64,000 bases of DNA from Isoetes taiwanensis (Eukaryota; Streptophyta; Lycopodiopsida; Isoetales; Isoetaceae). Location of the stretch: the NCBI GenBank assembly GCA_021234155.1, contig JAJEKV010000036.1:942777-1006776 (forward strand). The letters run 5' to 3'. Below, in pieces: positions 47,501 through 58,469 of this stretch. The position numbers and the translations under genes were made by a program. The notes beneath the pieces were generated by a model. That model had not been told where the DNA came from. It saw only the letters and a program-made list of their open reading frames with translations, and searched no databases. The first letter of the stretch is position 1. The number at the start of each line of letters is the position of its first letter.

Positions 47501-48361
47501 CCCGGATGCATTTTGACTGGCAAACACGATTCAACATCATTGTGGGGGTGGCGAGGGGGATTGCATACCTGCATGAAGAATCTATGCCCAGAATTGTTCA
47601 TCGAGATATCAAGGCCAGCAATGTTCTGCTCGACAAATCGTTGAATCCCAAAATCGCAGATTTTGGGCTGGCAAAGTTCTTCCAGGATCATGAAACCCAC
47701 ATTAGTACTCGAGTTGCGGGAACCACGTACGTTTATGTTAATTATGATCACCTTAATTTTCAACTTAACGATTTGACTGTTACACAGGGGCTACCTTGCG
47801 CCGGAGTATGCTATGTGGGGACAACTAACAGAGAAGGCAGATGTTTACAGCTATGGAGTTTTAATTCTAGAGATTGTGAGCGGGAGAGATAATTTAGAAG
47901 CCAACCAGCCTGGCAAGATGGTCCATCTTCTGGGCTGGGTAAGAATCTGTTAATTTTCATGAATTCATTCTACATTGCATTCTAATTCGTTCATCACTTT
48001 GTAGGCATGGCAATTATACGAGAATGGCGAAGCTCTGGAGCTCCTGGACAAGAAAGTTGACGAGTTCTCAGAAGAGGAGGTTTTGAGGGTGATTCAAGTG
48101 GCATTGCTGTGTGCTCAAACCTCTGCTTCATTACGGCCAAAGATGTCGTACGTTGTGAGCATGCTGACAGGAACAGCCCCCGTTGATGTAAGCTCGTTAC
48201 GTCCAGGCTACTCCAGTGCTATGGAGCACGGATTTCTCCCCAATATTCTAGCTTCAGATGCACTGCAAGACCCTTCCCAAATTAGCAGTAAGCAATTTTG
48301 TTCCGAAACTAACACTTCTGGTACTTCCGCGGCATGGAGTAAGGATTCTTCCCAGGCTTAA
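41551..48361 (+). CDS. LRR-malectin receptor-like kinase (LRR-VIII-2 type), 23 exons
   Basis: Exons: 41551-41647, 41925-42102, 42857-42928, 42990-43061, 43131-43202, 43271-43342, 43449-43520, 43684-43755, 43830-43901, 44185-44256, 44322-44390, 44453-44524, 45420-45491, 45556-45621, 45690-45787, 45952-46322, 46411-46588, 46657-46815, 47031-47149, 47217-47427, 47480-47726, 47788-47938, 48005-48361. All junctions are GT-AG and the sum is 3021 nt, 1006 residues. Order: signal peptide (1-28), N-terminal cap, LRRs (about 92-376), malectin-like domain (410-592), transmembrane helix (about 613-635), kinase. Kinase motifs are complete: [16 protein letters not shown] (K697), HRDIKASN (D798), ADFG (D816) and GYLAPEYA, so an active RD kinase at the plasma membrane is predicted. 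Ligand unknown. Length matches Arabidopsis relatives of about 1000 residues. It appears intact. Confidence 0.93.
42269..42522. repeat. Tandem duplication in receptor-kinase intron 2
   Basis: The 137-bp unit 42269-42405 is repeated at 42406-42522 with a 20-bp deletion. Older, weaker duplications flank it (near 42152/42206 and 42610/42772). Confidence 0.8.
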
Positions 48362-48980
48362 GCATTCTTTCTCAAATAAAAAATCGCCACACAACAACTC
48401 TCACCGAGAAGATTAGACTTGGCTACAAGTAGAGATCCTGTATAATTTAAGGCAGGGCTGTCGGAAATGACATATTTAAGAATCCTAGTATTGATAGGGC
48501 CAATACATCAAGGAAAGTTGGTGTCTATTCTATTTGATCAGCCAATAAATGGCTGCCATGTGGCAACCATTCTATCCAAGAATGGCAAATGGGTTTGCCA
48601 TTCTCAGATGACCTGTTGCAGCCAGTTGCAAGTAAATTATACACAATCAATTTCAGTCAGACTTACAGCAAATTATACACAGCAACTTTCACAGCAAATT
48701 ATACACATTTGTATTGCCATAAACTGTAATGCCATCAACTGCATTATTTCTGTAAGCAGCAAACATGTTTCTCATGTTTATGTGTAAACATGTTACTGAA
48801 AGCAGTATTGCCATACTGTAAACTATTACATTATGAACATGTTTCTGTATTTTTCTGATAACAAATGTAAGCGGGCTGCCGGTGAGTTACAGACCAGCCA
48901 ACCAACAAAGTTCCCTAAAAAAAATTCCCCAATTGTATTGCAGGAATATACAAGTGTACCTGCAATATCAAAATTAAAAG
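48362..48980. other. Intergenic downstream of the receptor kinase
   Basis: Repeated short phrases such as AGCAAATTATACACA occur near 48629-48706. No gene is seen. Confidence 0.35.
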
Positions 48981-48986
48981 ACATCA

Positions 48987-51290
48987 TTACGATGAATTCA
49001 ATGCAAATAATAAAACAAATATTACCGTATCAATTTTTTTCGGATTGATATTGATAGTAAAAGAGCAATTGTTGTAAACAATTTTACTGCGTTTTTCTGC
49101 CTCCATGCACATCTTCTCCAAGATATCAGCATCAGGCCAGATTGTTTCATTTATTAGTTTATTGTGGCGATCACCCATTTGAGTGTCTTCCTCTTCTAGA
49201 ATTCGCTTACCTTCACAAACATTAGCTACTAAAATTAAACAACAAAATTACTAAGCATACAATATCATAAACTCAACTACTAAATTAAATGTATAGATAA
49301 CTAATCGTACCTCTTTTCCGAACCGCATTTATGCCAACGCCAACACTTGGACCAGCACTCACACAGCTGCCACGATCGGTGGCAGAATTTTGTACTAAAA
49401 TAAAACGAAAAGTTAGTAAGTGTAGCATACAAAATAATGCAATATACCAAACCGTACCTGTTCTAACGTTGGTAATAGCGTCATAGCAATGCCGCCGCTT
49501 GGATCAGCAGTCACACAACTGGTAGGATTAATGGCTTTTGTACCTGTATTAATGCATCTTCATAGCGCATTGTGCCTCCAGAAGCTATAACAGCCATGAT
49601 AGCAACAACTCTGACATCTCCACTTTGGTCATATCTTTTATATGCATCTATACTCTTATGGCCTGTTATTAATGTCTTGTGGAACGCCTGCAGCCTGCAA
49701 CTTGCGACCAAGTGATAGATGACGCCCTACAAGACTTATTGTCATAAATGCTAAATCCAGCATTCGTAGCCATTTGTTTAAGCCATTTCCTCATTGTTCC
49801 TTCAGAACAGTGATTTGTACTATACCAAACATGATATGCCTGCTAATCGGTGTTAAAAACACATACCTTCCACCAAACTCGTCATCCACCTCATAGAGCG
49901 CTAAATGGCTCTCAAGACACTCCCAAGTATAAAGGACATCATTTTCCCTACATTTTACAATAGCCCTAGAATCTTCTGCTTCGTAATGGTTCTTATCAAC
50001 ATGGTGATTCTTGCTAATAGTCTCTGAAAATGCAAGATGCTTACCAAAAGCATCTTCATCAAACCAAAACATAGCATCTCGTAACTTTGCCAACTCTTTT
50101 CCGCCTTGCACAAGAAATCTAGACATGCAATAGTATCCAAACCGTCTTTGCAAGCCATATGGTGTATTCACCTGATGCGCTTCATGAGCCAAGATAACTG
50201 CTTCGTCTGCTGCACTAAGAATCTTGGATTTCTTGCGCTGATTTACTTTTCCAGCCTTACCAGATCTTTGCATCGCTACTTCCAAATTGATTACAGCCTG
50301 TAGAAAGAAAGGATGGGTCATGATGTCAAATGCCATCTCTGGATTACTTGATTGAGCAGATCTATGGTTTCTCTCCATCCGGATCATACGATTGAAGCAT
50401 AAAATAAGGCCCGCAACCTGCACAATTCTACAATTAGCAATACATACAAGAAATATAAATATAAAAAAAAAAACATAATAAATAAAGAAATATACAAAGG
50501 ACTTATATTTTAGGAGGGAATAGAGTTCCATCAAGACGTTGAATCTGCAAGATGAACGTCTCGAGCATGCCTGCAAACTCCTTCAAACCTAGAGCTTCGA
50601 TTGGAATATCGATACTAAACCCTTTGGCAGACCTCCAAGCATCAAATCTACGTCATGCCTATCCGTCCTTCTCTTCAGAGTTATTTTCACCACCTCTTCC
50701 AATAAGCCTCTGGATTTCGTCATCAATTTCTAATAATGGATCACATTTTAAGATTGTTTTTGCATGTGGGCGCTTCTTTCTTGTTGCAGGGGCTGCTGTA
50801 ACTACAGGGGCTGCTGTAACTACTGAAGCAACAGGTGGACAAGTACTAGGAGCAGGTGGACAAGTACTGGGCAAGGGCGGTGAATGCACTACTATCTCCT
50901 CCTTCCTAGCAAACGAATGTATCACTGTCTCCTCCTCCCTAGCAGGAGTTGAGAACTGTGAAAGATCAAGCGAAAAGCTGGGAGTAGCATCACAAGAACT
51001 GCCCACAATATTGCTGCCAACAACAACATTCTCAGGCTGGCTATGGACATAATCAGAGCCGCATGTAGAGGCGATTTGTCCAATATTAGAAATATTATTA
51101 ACAACATTACATGGAATATCTGTCAATGGCAGCAATGCACCTAGAAAACTACAAAGAATTAACATACTGAACACAAAGTACCATATCAAATTTAAATAAT
51201 ACTTACCTCTACCTCTACCGCGACCTCTACCACGACATGCAATATCTCCACGACCAGTATGACTTCCACGAGCTCCAGATTGTTGAAGCA
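48987..51290 (-). pseudogene. Crypton-like tyrosine recombinase (DUF3504 type)
   Basis: A spliced minus-strand gene, damaged. The start near 51290 (MLQQSGARG, then an RG-rich stretch) is followed by an intron at about 51206-51140 and a proline-rich exon. DIPIEALGLKEFAGMLE lies near 50620-50570. The core (50400-49800) has NTPYGLQRRFGYYCMSRFLV and GGKELAKLRDAMF, resembling the Crypton-derived DUF3504 domain. The catalytic end is split by frameshifts at 49790-49640: SIYDNKSCRASSI (Arg), LITGHKSIDAYKRYD (His and Tyr). Short further exons (49500-49320, then 49200-48990 with NNCSFTINI) are plausible from GT-AG sites. Tyrosine recombinases of this kind move DNA without inverted repeats. Frameshifts and stops (for example two near 50655) make it inactive. 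Confidence 0.65.
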
Positions 51291-51299
51291 TATCCTGAA

Positions 51300-54200
51300 A
51301 ATTTGTAACAGAAGGAAACAATAAAAAAAAACTTATAAAGAGGCATACAAAACTTGCAAGAACTCGTATATGCAAGATCTTTGCCTTAAATAAATAGGAA
51401 ATGTAGAAGCTACAGGAAAATAACTTATAACTAAACAAGGTTCAGTCGAAAATCCACTTCAAAATTACTGCAATCGTAGCTTTAAGAAGCTTCAGACCAA
51501 AACCTTCAAGAACCAGCAGACTAAGAGCAGATTACAAAGCGATTTATAGCAATTTACAGGTAAAGACTTACAAATAAATGATTATACAGAGGAAAATGCA
51601 CTCCAGAAGACAATGTTGCAGTCTAGAATCCTTCAAGACAGCACGAACTTGGATCTTTAGGGTCTTGGATGAAGAAAAACAACTCTGATGAAGACAAATG
51701 CCTCAAATCCTCACAAACGACATTTGGATGAAGAATGCCTCAATCTTCTACGCCATTTATCGCCATAGCTGCACCATCTGCGCCATGGCAGGATCTTCTT
51801 TAGCTAGGCACCATATCTACGCTAAAAATCCTTCTCCGGCATGAATCTCCACTTCTCTTCTTTCCTACCGCCAGCTGGCCCTGCCACGTCGGGAATGGGC
51901 GACCTTTTGCCATTCCACATCACGTCTTCGGACTTCGGAGATTCCTCTCTTTAGCTGTATGGGGTGAATATTCCTACCTCAAATACACGTTTGCCTTAGG
52001 GCGAAATCACACTTGCCCCCAAGCCCAAACAAATATAAAATTGGAAAGGCACCCATCGGGACTGTTCAACACACAACCCTATTCACAATGGAACTTGTCC
52101 TAAGAAAAAAAAAAAAAAATTGGATTTAAATAGCTAGGCCTAAGATTTGAAGTTAGTGGGTAAGATTGTCTTATGTACACGGCAAAAAAAATGCATGCCA
52201 AAAGTTTAGACAAGCAATATTGCCTCTTCAAAACTTTGATATGTGGCAAAAAAAAAATAATGCATGCCAAAAGTTTAGACAAGGCAATATTGCCTCTTCG
52301 AAACTTTGATGCATGCCAAAAGCCACATCTTATTTTCATATTTTACACCGCATGGTGTGATAGATTGGGTGATTTTATCCAAATGGCAAGTTATTATTAA
52401 CCTATGCCAAAAAAATCTTGGGGTCTGGTCACAACTGTGATTTCGGTGGTTCAACAAATTATATAAATCAAATTACATAAATGTAGAAAAGATTAATGTA
52501 AGAAAAAAAGGATTACCTTCATAGCATATAAGGGTGCATACTATTAGGGAAACAAAACCTTCGCCGCATCGCCAAAGTAAAGATGTAGGTCCAACTGAAA
52601 TTGGGGCACCATTTCCATCGATTCCTAAACCAGTCCCATTGCAGAAGCACAAGCTCTAGATTTAGAAGGATCATAAGCAAATCTAGAAAGAAGTGAAAAC
52701 TTAAGAATTTGGGAATGGCCAAAACCATTTCGATATAAGCGCAGTTGCCTTTGCCATTTGGCCAAAACTCTAATGTGAATACCATGTTCAAAGACTGACT
52801 TTGCAACAAGGTAAAGGTGTCTAATACGTACCATGAATACATATGATATAAAATTTGGTGGGGTAATCTATGCAGTGATACAGACACAACCAAAGTCCAA
52901 ACTTACCAGTGAAGGGTTTGAAGTACGCCTGGAATGTGCAGACAACAGCCAATTCGCTGCATGCCAAGGTGAGATGTTGTAGTTGGCATTTAAAAAAGAT
53001 GGCAACGGACAATAGAATAAAGCTAAAGATGATGGGGTTGACTACTACAATAGTACAATTCCCAGCTGGGGGGCGAATAGCAGTTACCTGCTAGAAGCTC
53101 AAAAGTGTCTTGCATAGGCATCGAAGGCTAGATATCCAACATAATCCTTGCTTGGATTAGATAGAGTTGAACCCAATGGGTTACACGGAGTTGTAAGTTA
53201 GAACATATAGGGCTAAAACATGGATGCAAGCCGGGGTAGGACGAAAATAACTACCGGGGTTATATTAGACGTAGGTGTTTAGATAGAATTATAAAATGTA
53301 AGGCAGGTGCCCTGATGACTCTGGGTAATTTATGATTCTTATGAAGGCACACTCTCTAAAATAGAACGTGACTATAGCTTATATGAGAATGCCAAGTCAT
53401 TCGTAATGCCACAATAACGACATGACATCATGACAGAAGAACCTAATGACTAACTTTTCTAAGGTGTATGACAACGTTAAATCATAACCCCAATGATTTG
53501 CAGGTTAAGAACATAGGGGGATCTGAAAACAATATTGGAACATAGACTCTTAGATCATACAACACATAACAGTAATTTAGGAGACAACAAGAGGGTTAAA
53601 GAATATCTAGAAGGTTAACTTATTTGGTGACCCTAGGGAATAAGGCTCGCAATCAAAGGGTGAATTGTATACATTGTATCACGTGTACAGTCGATGAGCA
53701 ATGTTGGAATTAATAAGTCGGGGTAAAGAAAATCGACCATGGACATTATTACCTGCACAATTTTGGAGGAGTGACATGGCTTGAAGGGTGCTCTCCACTA
53801 GGAGACAAGGATAGATTTCCGGCTTGAAAAGCCACAAGGGCTAGAAAACTCTTTGAAGGTTTGGTACGTGGCTTAGGGAAGAAGACTTTCAATTCCTGGG
53901 ACAACATGGTGGACAATAATTTCACCGGGAACCTTTTTAATAGAAAAGGCCTCTCTTGAGAGGTCTTTGAGTGGTACTATCCTTTGGGATATTTGTATAA
54001 TCCCTTAGAATGTGTAAGTTTATTTATGGAACTTAATGACGCCTAGGCACTAAAGTAATAGTTGGAAACACTTTGCCCCAAGCATATATAGATATTCTAG
54101 AAGGAGGTGACTAGTCAACAATGCTTGGATGCCATTAGACTGTTATAGTAGAACAACTCCAAAAGAGGGTTGCCCACAGTCAATTTGGCAGGCGTGTAGT

Positions 54201-54367
54201 TCGGACAAATAATCATTGCCATATAGTGGTGAAGTTTGGCACAAAATAATACTGAAGTTTGTACTCTAGATAAATTATAGAGTAAAGTCTTGACATTGTT
54301 GTGGGGGTTTTAACACAAACACTCACTATGTGTTACAGAGTATGTATCGTGATCTGGAGGAATGATC
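51300..54367. other. Large gene-poor region
   Basis: No recognisable protein. It contains the repeat at 52194-52312. Very short frames here have no known motif. The last 80 bases lead into the TATA box at 54368. Confidence 0.35.
52194..52312. repeat. Two-copy palindromic repeat with GGCAATATTGCC core
   Basis: CATGCCAAAAGTTTAGACAA, then GCAATATTGCCTCTTC and AAACTTTGAT occur at about 52196-52241 and 52264-52311. Within each copy AAAGTTT and AAACTTT are inverted around the palindrome GGCAATATTGCC, so each can form a hairpin. Confidence 0.65.
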
Positions 54368-54375
54368 TATAAAAG
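54368..54375 (+). promoter_or_regulatory. TATA box before the unknown ORF
   Basis: CTATAAAAGG, 39 bases before the ATG at 54414. Confidence 0.5.
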
Positions 54376-54413
54376 GAGGCCGCCCATTGAGAAGAAGTAT
54401 TGAAGGGTCCATC

Positions 54414-54854
54414 ATGAATGGTCCAAGAATTTGTGTTTCTATGCCAGTGGACTCGCCTTTACCAGATTGTATAGTTGTGAAAAGCGGGCCTTGGTATAAA
54501 AAGCTGGATCTTAAGCTTCTGAATGGTCCAGAATTAGCCCGTCTGTTTCCTGATAAGGAGGCTTTTGTTAGCTTTCGTCGAGGTACTCGTGCATCTCAAG
54601 CATCTGTTCAACATTCTTCCCAGGTTCAAGCTCCCATTGTTACTTCTTCATCTATTCATGATCAACCTTTGCCAGTTGCTTTGCATTCCTCGGCTATGGA
54701 AGATGCTCTACATACAGTTCTGGTGGTGTCACCCTTAGCACCATTAGTTGCAGCTATAGGTCCTACTACTCTCCACGATGTTGCTTCTGCCTCTCATGCT
54801 TCTGAGGTTGTTATGGCTGATGGTCCTAATCTTCAGTCAAGGGGGTGCACCTAA
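54414..54854 (+). CDS. Unknown ORF, serine/alanine-rich C-terminus
   Basis: An ATG-led 146-residue frame. The N-terminal part is charged and ordered-looking (VVKSGPWYKKLDLKLLNGPE, LFPDKEAFVSFRRG); the rest is low-complexity S/A/P/V. Not recognised. A TATA box at a suitable distance supports transcription, but it could be an LTR-element gag fragment. The region from 54855 to 55586 holds nothing identified. Confidence 0.35.
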   Translation: MNGPRICVSMPVDSPLPDCIVVKSGPWYKKLDLKLLNGPELARLFPDKEAFVSFRRGTRASQASVQHSSQVQAPIVTSSSIHDQPLPVALHSSAMEDALHTVLVVSPLAPLVAAIGPTTLHDVASASHASEVVMADGPNLQSRGCT

Positions 54855-55586
54855 TATGCACGTATGGTTCAAGAGCGTGAATGTAAAGGGTTTTTTTATT
54901 GCATTAGTCGACCGTATACGGTCGAGTTCTCATACGGTATCACTCTTCATTTTTCAGCTTTGAACGTGAAGGGAGCAAAGGCGGGAAGGAGAGATCCGTA
55001 GGTGTCAATTTGGGCAGATTGATCCATTTCTACGACCTGGAGCTAGCGATAGGAGCGAAAATAAACAGGTCTTCAAAAGCTCTTACATAAATATTGTGTT
55101 TCTATGGCTTAAGATATCTGTTAGGCCTAAAGTACAGTCTAGATGGTCTGTTTTTTGTGGGCCTCTGGTCTGATTTATGATGGTGGTTTCGAGTTTATGG
55201 CTGAGTACTTGATCTTGCTTATAGTAGCTAGTCTAAATGATGTTAAACATAAAGTCTTTATAAGGATACTTAGGCAAGATACGAACCTCTTCCAGTGAGA
55301 AGCTGAGTGCGACATGGGAGCCTGTTTTGTCGCCTGCTTGCATGATATGTGGTTGCTATGATAAGATATAGTGCTGGCATGAATTTTAATATGCCAGTTT
55401 AATTGCTTAAGGAAGACGAATAGGGGAGTGAACAAAAACAGGTCAAAATGATTCCATGCTAATAGTAGTTTCTGGCTTTTATGATAATGCATAGACTATG
55501 GTTGGCTATGCAAAGCCCCTTGGCTAGATATGGGTCTTAGATTTATTTTTCCAGCCTGAAGCTCAAGCTGAGCAACATTTCTGCAG

Positions 55587-56873
55587 GTTGTGGCAACTGT
55601 TGCTTTTGGTATGGGTCTTGATAAGAGTGATGTTCGTGGGGTAAGTAAGTTATATCTCTGTTAAGTAGCAGTTGGAATGTCATGTCAGTTGTCCTAACTT
55701 TCTATGGGTTGTGCTTTGAACAGGTTATACACTACAGCTTGCCCGGAAGCCTTGAGCATTATGTTCAAGTAAGTACCCTTATAGTTAGATAAGGAAACGA
55801 CTTTGCATTTTTGCATCAGTATTGGAGTCACCACGCAAGATAAAAGTTGTGACTCTGGTGCTTAATTGATGCTTTAGCTTTAAATGGAAGCTTATTTGAA
55901 ACAGAATAAGTATAGTTGTGGTGTGCTTGCTTCTTACTTGTAGCAAGGTTGTAATTTCATTCCAAACTTTTTGAACACAGGAAATAGGTCGTGCAGGGCG
56001 TGATGGAAACGATGCTTTTTGTCACCTCTTTGTTAATGATTTCAGCTATCTAAAACTTCGGAGTCTTGCTTACAGGTTAGGTGCTATCCATGTTTGTTAT
56101 ATCACACAGTAAAGTTGTCCTGAAGTGACGACTAACAATATTCTATTTGTTAGTGATGGAGTGGATGAATATGCAGTTAACAAGCTTTTGGTACAAGTGT
56201 TCCATGATAAACCATCACCTGGAAATATCTCATGTTTGACAATCGATACCACGACAAGGGCTCTAGACATCCGGGAAGAGGTAAAACACATCCTACCATT
56301 TTGTGTTGCTCCCACAGTTTGGTTGACTGAAAGTATGTCAATGTTCTTGGTGATTAAAGTCTTGGCACTTAATATTTACAAATCTGTATTGTCACATAAA
56401 TAAGGCTTGATATGAAACTGGAAATTCCATGACCTATAAAGCTTTTGAAAAGATGCAAGATCCTCTAACTTAAGGATTTATTTTTGAAGGTGATGGTGAC
56501 AGTTCTCTCATATGTAGAAGTTGGAGAGGTGACATATATAAATGTTCTATCGAAACTTAAGAGGACGTGCATAATAAGCTTTCACAAGGTTAGAAGATGT
56601 TTTTACTTGTAGTCGTACAAGTATGGATCTTTCGCTTGAAATGTATTTGTTGATTTTCTGCAGAGTACACCACATAACCTGGGAGCAAAAAATAGGCTTA
56701 TTTCTGCAATCATAGAAAGGTTTAGCCTAAAATGCCAGCTTAGTTTATCTTTCTCTAATTTATGGTAAATGATGATTCAAGTCTTCTTTAACTGATTTGC
56801 ATTTTCCAGGAATTTATTGCAGTCACTGGAATCAGTCAGTTTAACAATTTTTCCCATATTGATCCTTTCACAG
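55587..56873 (+). pseudogene. RecQ helicase (RECQSIM-like) C-terminal exons, severed
   Basis: Consecutive exons with good GT-AG sites: 55587-55640, 55724-55768, 55981-56075, 56154-56280, 56490-56588, 56664-56719 and perhaps 56820-56873. They encode ATVAFGMGLDKSDVRG, HYSLPGSLEHYVQ and EIGRAGRDG (helicase motifs V and VI with the arginine finger), then LRSLAYSDGVDEYAVNKLL and VEVGEVTYINVL, which follow the plant RecQ-like protein SIM. Motifs I to IV, including the Walker A and DEAH boxes, are absent upstream. All exons keep frame, so this is a recent partial duplication or the gene's 5' part lies elsewhere. No ATPase activity is possible from these exons alone. Confidence 0.75.
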
Positions 56874-57404
56874 GTAAGTCTCTAACTATAGTCTGCTACA
56901 CTGCTCTTAATCTACCAGATTAGAGATATAAATAAATTTCAGTGTAACTTTTGTTAAGTCCACGGTTTATTTTCCATTTCCTTCTAATTAGCAATGGGGA
57001 CCATGCTTTATCGTATCCAAAATATAGCTTTTGGCATTCACCAATTTGATTTAATTACTCTGTTTCTAGCATCTTGTCTTTCCAATTGTCAAGTTTACTA
57101 CTTTGTTTTCTATTTTGTGATTTACAAATATTCTATGACATGAATGGCTAATCTTTGTTCTTTGCATTTCGTAGTTTCTTAAACTGCAGATTCTGGTGCA
57201 ATTTATTGTAATATCGTGAGGTAGCACACATAGGCTTCACAAAAAAGGATGATACACAGCCCAGATCTTTGTAAGGCATATAAACAAACAATTTTTAATC
57301 TTCATGTTGCAAGCAATGTATTTGCCAAGGAGGAATCAGCCTGGTATGGTTTTTCAACATATGACATTATTATCCTTTTCCCTATAATAGGCACGCTGAT
57401 TTGC

Positions 57405-58466
57405 AAAATGTTGTTCTTTAAATCTTTTGGGTTCTTCAAAGACAAACTTTTGGGAAACATGCTAGCGCAAATGTATGGCAAGTGTGGGGATTTGGATGAT
57501 GCATGGGCTGTTTTTGATAATCTAAAGAAGAAGAATACTTTTTCCAGGAATATTATAATTTCTGCATATGTTAAGCATTCTATGATTAATAAGGCTAGGA
57601 AACTGTTTGAACAGATGCCCGGGCGGGATCTGGTGTCATGGAATGAGATGATTGCTGCTCACATTCAGCATGGACAACTTGGTGAGGTCATTAAACTCTT
57701 TTCAAAGAAATGCCACAAAATGAGATGTGGTTTCATGGACTACCATGATTTACGGTTATGCCAAACATGGGCGGATGCACGGGAGGCCTTGCGACTTTTT
57801 CAACAGATGCACTAGCGAAATATGATTTCATGGAATGCTTTGATATCATCTTATTCTCAACAGAGGGGCCCGTTCAACAAGGCATTGAGTTTGTTCGATA
57901 AAATGCCCGCGAGGAATGTTGTATCTTGGAATGCCGTGATTGGATCATTATCGCGCGACATGGTCCACAAAGCAGGTATGTTCTTCAAATGCTTGAACAA
58001 ATGCAACTGTTAGGGATTAGCGAAATGAGGTCACATTTGGAAGTGTTCTAGCAACATGTACTTGTGATGGACTAGTAGATGAGGGTTGCCAGATGCTTCT
58101 TTGTTATGATTGGACCTCCTTCCATCACACCAACGTTGGAACATTATAGTTGTATTGCTTTGACCTTCTCTGGACGCATTGGGCGGCTTGAAGATCACGA
58201 GGCCTTGATTAACGGATGCTTATATTGGCGGATGCTACAAAGATGGATAGCATTTCTTAGTTCTTGTAAAATTTATGTTTTACGTAGAACATGCAATGCG
58301 CTACCGCGAGAAAATATTTTTGAGATGGATTCAGAGACCTCTGCACCATATGCATTGTTATCAAACATTTATGCTGCAGCTGGCTTGTGGGAAGAGGCAG
58401 CAAATGTAAGGAAGATGAAGGAGAAGAGAGGTATGCGGAATGATGTTTTTCAGAAGCAAACAGGAT
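57405..58466 (+). pseudogene. PPR protein gene, degenerate
   Basis: PLS-type units are visible: MLAQMYGKCGDLDDAWAVFD, KARKLFEQMPGRDLVSWNEM, MISWNALISSYSQQRG and FDKMPARNVVSWNAVIG. The E1-like end is present (MDSETSAPYALLSNIYAAAG, near 58326-58385). Stops (for example 57813 and 58011) and frame changes break it. It is the third PPR pseudogene in the window and resembles the minus-strand one at 5350-6310. The AT-rich stretch 56874-57404 shows nothing else. Confidence 0.75.
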
Positions 58467-58469
58467 AAA

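Noticed and set aside
50659-51438. Continuous membrane-protein-like frame over the Crypton 5' region
   Set aside because: The hydrophobic parts are intron or upstream sequence; splice signals and the RG- and proline-rich exons fit a spliced gene better.
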